From NCBI GenBank assembly GCA_009840175.1, contig VXOI01000007.1, positions 30,473 to 69,068 of the forward strand: DNA of 38,596 bases, in the 5' to 3' direction. Within the stretch, counting starts at the first letter, position 1, and the number at the start of each line of letters is the position of its first letter. This stretch comes from Chloroflexota bacterium. Its GTDB lineage: Bacteria; Chloroflexota; Dehalococcoidia; Lucifugimonadales; UBA3495. The translations under genes and the position numbers were made by a program. Shown here piece after piece: positions 18,174 to 27,269 of the stretch. The notes under the pieces were generated by a model that did not search any database, was not told the DNA's origin, and worked only from the letters and a program-made list of their open reading frames with translations.

Positions 18174-18725
18174 ATGGCAGAACCAACGGAACAGGACGAA
18201 CCAAAGGGATGGGGAACATTCTTCCTCAGAGCCGTCCGAGCCAGCCTCGACACTGGCATGGAGCGCGACAGCATCTGGAGCGTTTCGCGCCCTTTACTTC
18301 GGCTGTACCTGTTGTTGTTCTCCGTCCAGAGCGGATGGCTGTTCTGGAAGATATTCAGAAAGACAACGGCGGAACACCCCGGCAGCGGATGGGAATTCGT
18401 CGCTCTTGAGACGCTGGGCGGCGTGAGCAGCCACGGCTTGGGCGTGGCAATGTCCAGCCTGATAGTGGTGGAAGGAGTGTCAACACTAATGGTGATGTAC
18501 AACTTGGGAATGAACCTGATAGTCCGCCCCATAATCAGGTGGCACGAGCGCCGGGGCGAAGCGCGGGGTGAAGCGCAGGGCATAGCCATTGGAGCAGAGA
18601 GAGCTGATCAAGAGTGGCGGGCTTGGTATCAGCGAAGCCTTGATGCCGCGGAGCGGGGCGAACCATTCAATGAGCCGCCGCCGCCGCCGCCGCATCAGAA
18701 CGGTGCCCAGCAATCAGAGGGCTAG
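18174..18725 (+). CDS. Hypothetical membrane protein
   Basis: Hydrophobic segments LLRLYLLLFSVQSGWLFWKIF and VAMSSLIVVEGVSTLMVMYNLGMNLIV, charged C-terminal tail. Confidence 0.55.
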   Translation: MAEPTEQDEPKGWGTFFLRAVRASLDTGMERDSIWSVSRPLLRLYLLLFSVQSGWLFWKIFRKTTAEHPGSGWEFVALETLGGVSSHGLGVAMSSLIVVEGVSTLMVMYNLGMNLIVRPIIRWHERRGEARGEAQGIAIGAERADQEWRAWYQRSLDAAERGEPFNEPPPPPPHQNGAQQSEG

Positions 18726-18752
18726 AGGCTTTTTCGCTCCTTGACTTTTGCC

Positions 18753-19496
18753 CTACTGCGCCACCCACCCGCCGTCTATGACCAGTTCGCTCCCCGTCAC
18801 GAACGACGCCTCGTCCGATGCCAGATACAGCACCCCGTAGGCCACGTCTATGGCCTCGCCGTAGCGACCCAGGGGAATGCGCGAGGTCATCAGCTCCCGC
18901 ACCGCCGGGTCGGAGCGCCGGAAGTTCGTCATCGGCGTGACGATGGGGCCGGGATGCACCGAGTTGCAGCGGATGCCGTCGGCGGCGTACTGGATGGCCG
19001 TGGACTTGGTGAGCAGCCGCACCGCGCCCTTGGAAGCGATGTACTGCGGGCTGGACTCGCTCATCGCCACGATGCCGAGCTGCGACGAGATGTTGATGAT
19101 GGAGCCGCCCCCGGCCCGCTGCATGGCCGGGATGGCGTATTTCGTGCCGAGGAACACCCCCTTGGCATTGACCGACATCACCCGATCCCACTCCTCTTCG
19201 GTGGTGTCCTCAATGCCGCCCACGGCACTCACCCCGGCGTTGTTGACCAGTATGTCCAGCCGCTTGTAGACCTCCTCGGCGAGCGACACCGCGCGTTGCC
19301 AGTCTCCATCATTGGTAACGTCCAGCCGCGCGAATACGGCCTGACCGCCGCCGATCTGGGCGGCGATGTCCCGTCCCTCGTCAAGCACGTCGGCGATGAC
19401 CACCTTCGCGCCCTCCCGGGCGAACAGCAGTGCTTCCTCAGCGCCCATCCCGCGAGCGCCGCCGCTGATCAGGGCTACTTTGCCTTCGAGACGCAT
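18753..19496 (-). CDS. SDR family oxidoreductase
   Basis: GKVALISGGARGMGAEEA, LVNNAGVSAVG, GSELVIDGGWVAQ. Confidence 0.93.
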   Translation of the reverse strand: MRLEGKVALISGGARGMGAEEALLFAREGAKVVIADVLDEGRDIAAQIGGGQAVFARLDVTNDGDWQRAVSLAEEVYKRLDILVNNAGVSAVGGIEDTTEEEWDRVMSVNAKGVFLGTKYAIPAMQRAGGGSIINISSQLGIVAMSESSPQYIASKGAVRLLTKSTAIQYAADGIRCNSVHPGPIVTPMTNFRRSDPAVRELMTSRIPLGRYGEAIDVAYGVLYLASDEASFVTGSELVIDGGWVAQ

Positions 19497-19535
19497 GGCC
19501 TACCTCCTGTCTGGCGATTGATGACCCTTACGTCC

Positions 19536-19564
19536 GTAGGGGCGGGTTTCAACCCCGCCCCTAC
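19536..19564. repeat. Palindromic hairpin GTAGGGGCGGG-N7-CCCGCCCCTAC
   Basis: Perfect 11-bp inverted repeat between two SDR genes. Confidence 0.8.
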
Positions 19565-19577
19565 ACCGTCCCGTATG

Positions 19578-20393
19578 CTAGTACCGAGTCTGCTGCGACA
19601 TCGGCGAGTACGTTCCCGGATGCACGGCGCACAGCCCTGCGTCCACCGGCAGCACTATGCCGGTAATCCAGCGGGCCTCGTCGCTGGCCAGGAACAGCGC
19701 GGCGTAGCCGATGTCCCAGCCGGTGCCTTCCACCTGCATCGGGGCCGAGTTGCGGCGGTACTGGCGCAGGTCGTCGTCCATGCGCGGCGCCACCATTGGC
19801 GTATAGACTAGCCCCGGCGCGATGGCGTTGACCCGTATGTTGTCGCTGGCGTGGTCTGCGGCCATGGAGATGGTCAGGCCGATGACCCCGGCCTTGGACG
19901 CGGTGTAGGGCGTGCTCATGTGGGCGCGCAGTCCGGCGATGGACGAGATGTTGATGATGGAGCCGCCGCCGGTCTGCATCATCCGCGGGATGACTGCCTT
20001 GGCCGCCAGCACCATCGTCTTGACATTGACCGTCATCACGCGGTCCCAGTTCTCTTCGCTGACCTCGACCACCGTGCCGCGCTGCGATATGCCCACGTTG
20101 TTGTCGAGTATGTCCACCCGCCCGTAGCGGTCAATGGCGGCCTGGGCCATGCGCTCGCAGTCATCCAGCTTGGTCATATCGCCCTGGAAGACCGACGCCT
20201 CGCCGCCCTCCGACTTGATAATCTCCAGCGTTTCCTGCGCCCGCGCCTCTACCTGGTCCACCAGCAGCACCTTCGCGCCCTCGCGGGCCATCAGAATCGC
20301 CGCCGCCTTGCCGTTGCCGATGCCCTCGCCGCTGGACCCGGCGCCGGTAATGATAGCTACTTTGCCCTCAAGCCTGGGAGCGCGCTCTGCCAT
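19578..20393 (-). CDS. SDR family oxidoreductase
   Basis: GKVAIITGAGSSGEGIGNGKAAAILMAREGAKV, DNNVGISQRGTVVE, YTASKAGVIGLT. Confidence 0.92.
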   Translation of the reverse strand: MAERAPRLEGKVAIITGAGSSGEGIGNGKAAAILMAREGAKVLLVDQVEARAQETLEIIKSEGGEASVFQGDMTKLDDCERMAQAAIDRYGRVDILDNNVGISQRGTVVEVSEENWDRVMTVNVKTMVLAAKAVIPRMMQTGGGSIINISSIAGLRAHMSTPYTASKAGVIGLTISMAADHASDNIRVNAIAPGLVYTPMVAPRMDDDLRQYRRNSAPMQVEGTGWDIGYAALFLASDEARWITGIVLPVDAGLCAVHPGTYSPMSQQTRY

Positions 20394-20424
20394 GGGGTTT
20401 ACTCCTGCCGTAAGCCCTCAATCC

Positions 20425-20460
20425 TTCCCTCTCCCTCAGGGGAGGGGTTAGGGTGGGGGC
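20425..20460. repeat. Family A palindromic repeat
   Basis: ttccctctccctcaggggaggggttagggtgggggc. Confidence 0.85.
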
Positions 20461-20673
20461 GTAGTTTTCCTCATGCGCTACCATCGGGGATAGAGCGCCG
20501 CGTTGTCAAGGGCGGGGAGTTGAGGGTAATCCTCTTCCGACGCGTCAATGTTGCTTAGGCCGTAATTCCGGCTGTGGCAATTCGATTGCCCTGGCACCCT
20601 CGCCTCGCCGAATTGCCAAGCCCCTGCAAGGTGCCTATACTCCAAGACAGCCTGAACTCGAAACCGTGTAGCC

Positions 20674-20952
20674 ATGAAGAAGATCACCATATCGTTGGAT
20701 GATGAGACCCACCGCCGCGCCAAGGAATGGGCTGCCAAACGGGGGATGTCGGTCTCCGCTATGGTCAGAGATTATCTCGCCAGCCTGACCGACTCGGATG
20801 GAGATGTGGAGTACCTAGCATCAACAGGTAAAGAAGAGTCCGAGAAAACCCTGGATGAGGTAATCGAGGCCATATTCGCCAGAGGCGGCGGCATCGACCC
20901 TAGAGAGAACCTCACCCGCGAGGAATTGCACGACCGTAATGCGTTTCGTTGA
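20674..20952 (+). CDS. Antitoxin of a VapBC-type module (ribbon-helix-helix-like)
   Basis: MKKITISLDDETHRRAKEWAAKRGMSVSAMVRDYL, overlapping a PIN-domain gene. Confidence 0.8.
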   Translation: MKKITISLDDETHRRAKEWAAKRGMSVSAMVRDYLASLTDSDGDVEYLASTGKEESEKTLDEVIEAIFARGGGIDPRENLTREELHDRNAFR

Positions 20953-21376
20953 CACCAACATTCCGCTTTACGCTGTCAGCCCTCACCCCGAGGACATCTT
21001 GAAAAGGCGTGTATCGAGGGAATTGCTCGCACAGAATACGGATCAGCTTGCCTTATCAGTGCAAGTGTTGGGCGAACTCTATTTCCAGGTGACCCGTCCA
21101 ACTCGTAGTGGCACCCTGACCCATAACGAGGCCGTGACAGTCATCGAAGAGCTCAAGCGGCACCATGTCCAACCCCTTACACCGGAAACGTTCGACATGG
21201 CGATGCACTACCGCGAGAGTTTCGGCCTGTCCTACTGGGACTGCCTGATACTGGCGGCAGCCAAGCAGAGCGAGTGCGACGCCGTGTATTCCGAGGACAT
21301 GAGCGCCAGCCAGGACTATGATGGCATCCGGGTCATCAACCCCTTCGCTGCCGCGAGCGAGCTGGCTCCGGTTTAG
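20939..21376 (+). CDS. PIN domain ribonuclease toxin, VapC-like
   Basis: MRFVDTNIPLYAVS, SYWDCLILAAAKQSECDAVYSEDMS conserved acidic PIN motifs. Confidence 0.9.
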   Translation: MRFVDTNIPLYAVSPHPEDILKRRVSRELLAQNTDQLALSVQVLGELYFQVTRPTRSGTLTHNEAVTVIEELKRHHVQPLTPETFDMAMHYRESFGLSYWDCLILAAAKQSECDAVYSEDMSASQDYDGIRVINPFAAASELAPV

Positions 21377-21425
21377 GGAAACCCCGCCAACGACACAACC
21401 ACGAAACATCCCAGGAGGCCCGAAC

Positions 21426-22682
21426 ATGACAAGCGCCATATCTCGCGAGCAACTGGAAGAGGGAGCGCGCCGCATCCTGCTGTCGAACCTGCGGGAGGGG
21501 GTGGCCGACTGGAACGGCAAGGAGTTCAGCTTCGTCTGCCCCTCGCTGACGGGCTATCCCTTCCAGTGGTTCTGGGACTCCTGCTTCCACGCCCTGGCCC
21601 TGCTGCACCTGGACCCGGAGCAGGCCAAGAAGGAGATGCGCTCGCTGATGAGCGGCGCCCAGCCCAGCGGCTTTATTCCCCACATCATCTTCTGGGAGAT
21701 GGAGAAGCAGCCCGACTTCCTCAGCCGCAACATCGTCGGCATGACCGGGCCCAACTTCAGCGCCACCATCCAGCCGCCCATCATCGCCTACGCCGTGGCG
21801 CGGGTGTACCGCGTGACCGGCGACGAGGAGTTCCTGCGGGAAGCCCTGCCCATCCTGACCCGCTACTACCGCTACCTGCGCGAGGCCCGTGACCCGGACA
21901 ACGACGGTCTCATCGCCGTCATCCAACCCGAAGAGGCGGGCACCGACTGCTCGCCCAAGTACGACGAGATACTGGGCCTGGAGGAATTGAGCAATCGCGG
22001 ATTCATCACCGCCCTGCGCAAGGTGTACGAAGCCTACGAACCGCTGCGCCACGACGACCACGCTGTCCTGGCCGCCGACATATTCCACGTCGAGGACGTG
22101 CTGGTCAACTCCATCTACTGCTTCTGCCTGCGAGCGCTCGCCCGGCTGCACACCGAGGCCGGAGGAGAGGACTCGCCGGAGGCCGCCGAGTTCAGCCGCG
22201 AGGCCGACAGGGTGCGGGATGCGCTGGTGGAGAAGTGCTGGGACGAAGAGGCCGGGGCCTTCTTCGACCTGTCGGGAGTGGACGAAAAGCCCCTCAAGAC
22301 CGTCACCATCAGCTCGCTGATGCCGCTGATACTGGCCGACCTGCCCCGGCACCAGGTGGAGACGCTGGTGGAAAGGTGGGTGCGCCCGCCGGAGCACTTC
22401 TGGACGCCCTACCCTCTCCCCTCGGTTCCGGCGTCGGACCCGAAGTTCATGCCCGGCAACCCCGGCGGCTTCATCTGGCGCGGCCCGTCGTGGATCAACA
22501 CCAACTACTTCCTGTCCCACTCCCTGCGCGGCCACGGCTACCCGGAACTCAGCGAGCCGCTGGTCGAAAAGAGCAAAGAGTGCATCGCCAAGTCGGGCTT
22601 CCGCGAGTACTACCACCCCTACACCGCCGAGGGACTAGGCGCCCGCGACTTCGGCTGGTCCACGCTGATCCTGGACTTCTAG
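21426..22682 (+). CDS. Glycoside hydrolase-like (alpha/alpha)6 barrel protein (MGH1/GH63-like)
   Basis: YPFQWFWDSCFHALALLHLDPEQAKKEMRSL, GFIPHIIFWE, NPGGFIWRGPSWINTNYFL; ATG 21426 preceded by AGGAGG. Confidence 0.82.
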   Translation: MTSAISREQLEEGARRILLSNLREGVADWNGKEFSFVCPSLTGYPFQWFWDSCFHALALLHLDPEQAKKEMRSLMSGAQPSGFIPHIIFWEMEKQPDFLSRNIVGMTGPNFSATIQPPIIAYAVARVYRVTGDEEFLREALPILTRYYRYLREARDPDNDGLIAVIQPEEAGTDCSPKYDEILGLEELSNRGFITALRKVYEAYEPLRHDDHAVLAADIFHVEDVLVNSIYCFCLRALARLHTEAGGEDSPEAAEFSREADRVRDALVEKCWDEEAGAFFDLSGVDEKPLKTVTISSLMPLILADLPRHQVETLVERWVRPPEHFWTPYPLPSVPASDPKFMPGNPGGFIWRGPSWINTNYFLSHSLRGHGYPELSEPLVEKSKECIAKSGFREYYHPYTAEGLGARDFGWSTLILDF

Positions 22683-22696
22683 CGAAGCGATCCTAA

Positions 22697-22740
22697 GCAA
22701 AAGCATAGGGGCGCACAACCGTGCGCCCCTATGCTTTTGC
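22697..22740. terminator. Perfect 20-bp inverted repeat, likely bidirectional terminator between convergent genes
   Basis: GCAAAAGCATAGGGGCGCAC-AACC-GTGCGCCCCTATGCTTTTGC. Confidence 0.88.
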
Positions 22741-22753
22741 GCTATCTCACCCA

Positions 22754-24670
22754 TCAACTCCTTAGCAGGCGGCTGGTGAAGGGGCGGCGGCGGACATTCC
22801 TGGGCTGCGGCTCGTCGTAGACCTCGTCCAGGTCGTCCTCGACGGGAGGAGCGGCTGGCTCCGATTCGGTGTCCACGACCGCGACGGGTTCTGCGGCGTC
22901 TGCGACCGGCGTTTGCTCCTGTTCCGCCTGGGGTTCCGGTTCAGCCACATCATCGGAGTCGGGAGCGGGGGACGGCGAAGCGGCGTCCCCGTCCGGATCA
23001 ATGGGCGGGGCGCCGTTGGCGGCGGGCCCGAGGCGGGCCGTCAGAAGCCGCCCGACCAGCTCGTTGTCGCGGTTCAGGTTGAAGGTGCGGCGCTGGCGGC
23101 GGCGTCCGGTGCCTTCCTCCCGCCACGAGTACACCGCGCGGCGGAAGAAGTCGCCTTCCGTCAGGCCGCGCAGCATCCTGCTCACGTAATCGCGGGAGTT
23201 GGCGCTGCCCCACCGCTGGGCGATTTCCGCATTCCCGGCCTCCAGGCCCTGCTCCAGCGCGCCGCAGATTTCGGCCACCAGGAAGTTGAAGGCCACGTGG
23301 CTCACCCCCTGGCGATGTTCCAGTGTGTCGGCCATTACTACCAGGTCGGACACCCGCTCCGAGTTCTGCCCGTCCTCCGGCTCGGTGGGCATACTGACGG
23401 CAGCCAGCGCCTCCCGCACTGCGGCGACCAGTTCCTGGTCGTTGGCGAAAAGGTCTTCCGGCGCCGAAGTAACTTCCTCCGCCGAAGTAACTTCCACGAC
23501 GGCTTCGGGTTCCTCGGTAGCCGGAGTTTCTGCCGGTGGCTCCGCCTCTACGGATTCCTCTGCCTCTGCCTCGACGACGGCCTCCGGTTGCGTAACTATC
23601 GGCACGTCGAAGTCTGTGGCGGCTGTCTCCTCCGGCGACTCGACGAACACCGCATCGGCAGCGGCGACGGCCTCTTCCTCTTCTTCGGGCGAAGTCTCCT
23701 CCGTTTCCTCGTCGGAGTCGGCGTCGCGCTGCCCGCTGTGGCGCCGGCGCCCGCCCCGGCGTCGGCTGGGCCTGGCGGTAGCCACGTCTGCGGGCGTTTC
23801 CTCGGTGGCGCTTTCCGGCGTTTCCTCGTCGGCCATGATGGCCCAGTCCACGAGACCGGCGTGAATCAGCTTGATGTTGCCGTCCTCGGCGGCGCGGGCC
23901 ATCAGCTTCTTGAAGCCCGAAAAGCCCAGCTTCTTTTCATCGAAGCCCGGATAGCGGCGCATCAGCCGCTGTTTGATGGAGGTCAGCAGCGGGTTGCCCC
24001 CGGCGGCGCGGTCGTCGCGGATGATTTCCTCGATGGCGCGGATGACCTCTGCCAGTTCCGGCGACTCGTTGCGGGCCTCGCGTTGCGGAGCGTGCTGGGG
24101 CAGCACCGCCGGCTGCGGGGCCAGGGGGTCAACGTCCTTGTCGTAGAGCAGCAGCGAGTCCACCTGGTCGGCCAGGCGGCGAGAGGTGCTCCACGACACG
24201 CCGATGATGACCACCCGCTTCCCCATGGTGCGCAGGGCGTTGACCACGTGCAGGAAGTCGGAGTCGCCCGACACCAGCACGAAGGTGCCGATGTTGGGGT
24301 AGGAGTGGGCGCACTCGATGCAGTCGGCGGTCATCTTGACGTCAACGCTGTTCTTGACGCGGAAGGTACGCATCCCGTTGGCGGAAGACGCCTGGGGCGA
24401 AGGAATGCGGGTGGGGACGAAGACCGGCTCGATACCTGCGGCGTACAGGGAGGGAGGGTCGTTGTTGAACTGGCTGGCCCCGCGCAGTTCGGGAGCGCGG
24501 GTGACCCAGTCGGCGTAGGCTTTGGCCACCACCACCCGGCCATGCTCGGAAATCTCTTCCTTCAAGGACGAGAGATTTGGAGTGCGATTGCCGGCTGCGA
24601 GGCTGATCTTGAAGTTTTCCCAGTCAATGAACAGAGCGACGTCGCCGCCGCGAAAAGTCGGTTCAACCAT
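22754..24670 (-). CDS. NYN-domain (LabA/DUF88-like) putative ribonuclease with OST-HTH/LOTUS-like domain
   Basis: ALFIDWENFKISL, VDVKMTADCIE, TFVLVSGDSDFLHVVNALRTMGKRVVIIG; LTSIKQRLMRRYPGFDEKKLGFSGFKKLMARAAEDGNIKLI; acidic linker and C-terminal region. Confidence 0.85.
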   Translation of the reverse strand: MVEPTFRGGDVALFIDWENFKISLAAGNRTPNLSSLKEEISEHGRVVVAKAYADWVTRAPELRGASQFNNDPPSLYAAGIEPVFVPTRIPSPQASSANGMRTFRVKNSVDVKMTADCIECAHSYPNIGTFVLVSGDSDFLHVVNALRTMGKRVVIIGVSWSTSRRLADQVDSLLLYDKDVDPLAPQPAVLPQHAPQREARNESPELAEVIRAIEEIIRDDRAAGGNPLLTSIKQRLMRRYPGFDEKKLGFSGFKKLMARAAEDGNIKLIHAGLVDWAIMADEETPESATEETPADVATARPSRRRGGRRRHSGQRDADSDEETEETSPEEEEEAVAAADAVFVESPEETAATDFDVPIVTQPEAVVEAEAEESVEAEPPAETPATEEPEAVVEVTSAEEVTSAPEDLFANDQELVAAVREALAAVSMPTEPEDGQNSERVSDLVVMADTLEHRQGVSHVAFNFLVAEICGALEQGLEAGNAEIAQRWGSANSRDYVSRMLRGLTEGDFFRRAVYSWREEGTGRRRQRRTFNLNRDNELVGRLLTARLGPAANGAPPIDPDGDAASPSPAPDSDDVAEPEPQAEQEQTPVADAAEPVAVVDTESEPAAPPVEDDLDEVYDEPQPRNVRRRPFTSRLLRS

Positions 24671-24919
24671 TTACCTGGCCTTTTCATTCATGGCGTCGCC
24701 TCCCGGCCCGGCGGCGAGGCGGCCTGCTGTGTCAAGGGGAATACCGCAACGGTCAATCCCCGGCAAGATAGGGTTCTGCCAGCGTCAGTTTAGGGGATGG
24801 CGGCGGGAGCGTCAACGCGGGAAAGGACCAGTGCCGGGGCATTCGCATTGAACTGACCGGACGGCGGAAAAGTCTTTCTCGCCGGAATTGGGACTGCTTG
24901 CCCGTCACCGGTTGTCCGG

Positions 24920-25273
24920 TTACAGCGTCGATAGGAGTTCCAGGGCGCCCCGCGCGGTAAGTTGTGTGTGGGTGTGCAGTTCCCGTGCTGTCAGGTCTCC
25001 GTGATAGAAGTGTTCGTGTAGTTGTTCGGCTGACCCAAAATAAGAGCGCCATCTGTTGCCGACTTGGGCAGCGTCCATGTGCCGGGCGACTCTCCCGAAG
25101 GACCCGTGGCTGTCATGAGGTAGCCTTTCATTCTGGGCAACGGCGATCAGGCAGTGGGCGAAGGCTCCCCACAAGAATTCGGCGGCAATCATCTCGCTGC
25201 CGCCGCCCTGTGATTCTTGGTTGGCCCTTCCGATGAGTTCCCGGGCCATGCTGAGATGTTCTTCCTGGTTCAT
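24920..25273 (-). CDS. HEPN/PaREP1-like protein
   Basis: MNQEEHLSMARELIGRANQES...AAEFLWGAFAHCLIAVAQNERLPHDSHG...LHEHFYHGDL; ATGA overlap with upstream gene. Confidence 0.6.
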   Translation of the reverse strand: MNQEEHLSMARELIGRANQESQGGGSEMIAAEFLWGAFAHCLIAVAQNERLPHDSHGSFGRVARHMDAAQVGNRWRSYFGSAEQLHEHFYHGDLTARELHTHTQLTARGALELLSTL

Positions 25274-25950
25274 GAGGCGTTGCGCCCGGCCAGGCGGTTG
25301 GCCAGTTCTATCGTCGTCTTGGCAAAGAGAATTCCGTCCTCCTCCGGCCCGCCCGGGTCCTCCGCGTAGACTCCGAACTTCAACATTCTTGGTCTTCCCA
25401 TACTGGCTCCTAGTGCGGCGGCTAGGTTGTCTCCTTCTTCGGACACATTTTTCAAGGCCAGGTCGAATTTCTCCGGCGTGTCGGGCCATTCGCTCCCGCT
25501 GCCTAGGGCGGCGGCAATGCTGTATAGGTCGTCGTGACTGCCGTGGGGCCAGTCGCGGACGGCGGCGATGTGGCCTAGCGTTGCCCTCACGGCGTCGGTG
25601 AGGGTTTCGACTCCTTCAAGGGGTTCTCCTTTCTCAAAACTGTGCTGGGCAGCATTGAAGTATTCCCGGACCACTTCTTCAACCGCCGCTTGCCACTGTT
25701 GGGAGACGGCAGTTTCCCAGGTGTCTGCACCTTGACCGGAGCAATTGCCGACTGCCTGTTCGGCGGCGCGCATGGCGTCGTTCATGGGAGTGTTGCTGTC
25801 TGGAAGCGGCCACTCTGCCAGGAAAGCCTCCTTGAGTTTCTCCGGCTGGAGAGACGGCTGTACGGCAGAGGTGTACTTCAGCAGGGCTTTCAGCGCTACG
25901 TCCCGCGCCACCTTCTCCATTCTGGTATTCATGTCGGCGCTCCCGTGCAT
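25270..25950 (-). CDS. HEPN-like hypothetical protein
   Basis: C-terminal half AVRATLGHIAAVRDWPHGSHDDLYSIAAALGSG resembles the core of the neighbouring HEPN-like ORF. Confidence 0.55.
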   Translation of the reverse strand: MHGSADMNTRMEKVARDVALKALLKYTSAVQPSLQPEKLKEAFLAEWPLPDSNTPMNDAMRAAEQAVGNCSGQGADTWETAVSQQWQAAVEEVVREYFNAAQHSFEKGEPLEGVETLTDAVRATLGHIAAVRDWPHGSHDDLYSIAAALGSGSEWPDTPEKFDLALKNVSEEGDNLAAALGASMGRPRMLKFGVYAEDPGGPEEDGILFAKTTIELANRLAGRNAS

Positions 25951-26069
25951 CGGCTTCTTAGGATGTTATTTCTCTGCACATGCCCGGTCAACTCCAGGCT
26001 GGCTGCCTCTGGGGAGCCTTGCGCTTAAGGGAGTGTACCTGAATGCAATTACCCTGATAACCCGAACTC

Positions 26070-27269
26070 TCACCCGCCCCGGTACACCGCCAGGTACTTC
26101 TCTGCCACCGCCGGCCAGGTGAACTCGGCCAGGGCGTAGTCCCGGGCGTCTGCGCCGAGCTGCCGCCGCGTGTCGTCGTCGTTGACCAACTCCGTGAGGC
26201 GGGCGACGGCCTCCTGGCGGTCGAAGCGGCGCGTCACCACCGCGCCTGTATGCAGCAGCTCGCGGTTGGAGCCAACGTCGTGCGACAGCACCGGCGCGCC
26301 GTATGCCATCGCCTCGAAGAACACCAGTCCGAAAGCCTCGTAGTGCGAGAACAGCGCGAACAGGTCGGCGCGGGCGTACCAGCGGGCCAGCTCCCCGTCC
26401 GACACCTCGCCGGTCACCACCACCTCGTCGCGCAAGCCGTGTTCCGCGATATACGCGGCGATGGCGTCGGCGTCGCCTTCGTCGCGCCCCACCAGCACCA
26501 GTTGCACCGGCTTGTTGAAGCTACTTCGCGCCTCCCGGTACACCTCCAGCAACCACAACTGCGACTTGTGCCGCCCCAGCCTTCCGACGCACAGGATGGT
26601 CAGCGGCTCGCTAGTGGTGTTAGCGGCCTGCTGCACTGCCTCCGCGTCCGGCAGCGGCGCGCCCCAGCCGATGATGGTCTGCTTGCGCCTTTGCGCCAGG
26701 TAGGCCCGGCCCAGTCCTCGCGCTTCCTGCTGCGTCAGGGGCACGATGTCGTCCAGCATCCGGCAGAGGGCGGCGTTGATGGGCGCCAGCCACCACCGCG
26801 CCGGCGGCAGGCTGTGGAATGAAGGCGTAAAAACGAACCGGGGACGCCCCCCACCCCGACCCTCTCCCTCCGGGGGAGGGAATTTGGGGGCGAGAATCCG
26901 CGACCAGTAATGTCCCCAGAACCAGCCGTCGCCCACGAAGTGAATCACGTTGGGCCGGAACTCGTTCAGGTACTGCCGCACCCGGCCCGGCGAGAACCAG
27001 ACCAGCGGCACCGAGTAGACCGGCGGGGACCAGCGGGGGAAGCCCGGCAGCCGGTAAACCTCGACGCCGTCGGGCAGGGTTTCCCGGTCGGCCCACTCCG
27101 GCTGGGCCACGCGAGGGAAGGAATACTTGGTGGTCAGGACGCCCACCGCCTCGACCTGCGGCGACTGCTGTATCTGGTGGGAAAGCTCCTCGATGGCGCG
27201 TTCTATGCCGCCCAGATATGGGCGATAGTAGGGAGTCAGGTACATTACGCGCAGGGGCGCGCTACCCAC
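26070..27269 (-). CDS. Glycosyltransferase family 4 protein
   Basis: MYLTPYYRPYLGGIERAIEELSHQ, LTILCVGRLGRHKSQLWLLEVY, LFALFSHYEAFGLVFFEAMAYGAPVLSHDVGSN; probable GTG start 27269 preceded by GGAGG. Confidence 0.92.
   Translation of the reverse strand: MGSAPLRVMYLTPYYRPYLGGIERAIEELSHQIQQSPQVEAVGVLTTKYSFPRVAQPEWADRETLPDGVEVYRLPGFPRWSPPVYSVPLVWFSPGRVRQYLNEFRPNVIHFVGDGWFWGHYWSRILAPKFPPPEGEGRGGGRPRFVFTPSFHSLPPARWWLAPINAALCRMLDDIVPLTQQEARGLGRAYLAQRRKQTIIGWGAPLPDAEAVQQAANTTSEPLTILCVGRLGRHKSQLWLLEVYREARSSFNKPVQLVLVGRDEGDADAIAAYIAEHGLRDEVVVTGEVSDGELARWYARADLFALFSHYEAFGLVFFEAMAYGAPVLSHDVGSNRELLHTGAVVTRRFDRQEAVARLTELVNDDDTRRQLGADARDYALAEFTWPAVAEKYLAVYRGG
26845..26884. repeat. Family A palindromic repeat inserted in frame inside the GT4 gene
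   Basis: cgccccccaccccgaccctctccctccgggggagggaatt encoding KFPPPEGEGRGGGR. Confidence 0.85.

Noticed and set aside
20674-21376. VapBC module as a novel system
   Set aside because: Standard overlapping antitoxin/PIN toxin pair; recorded as a feature only.
21336-22616. 426-aa minus-strand ORF
   Set aside because: Antisense shadow of the glycoside hydrolase-like gene, no recognisable domain.
22913-24793. 626-aa plus-strand ORF
   Set aside because: Antisense to the NYN/OST-HTH gene; low-complexity composition typical of high-GC antisense open frames.
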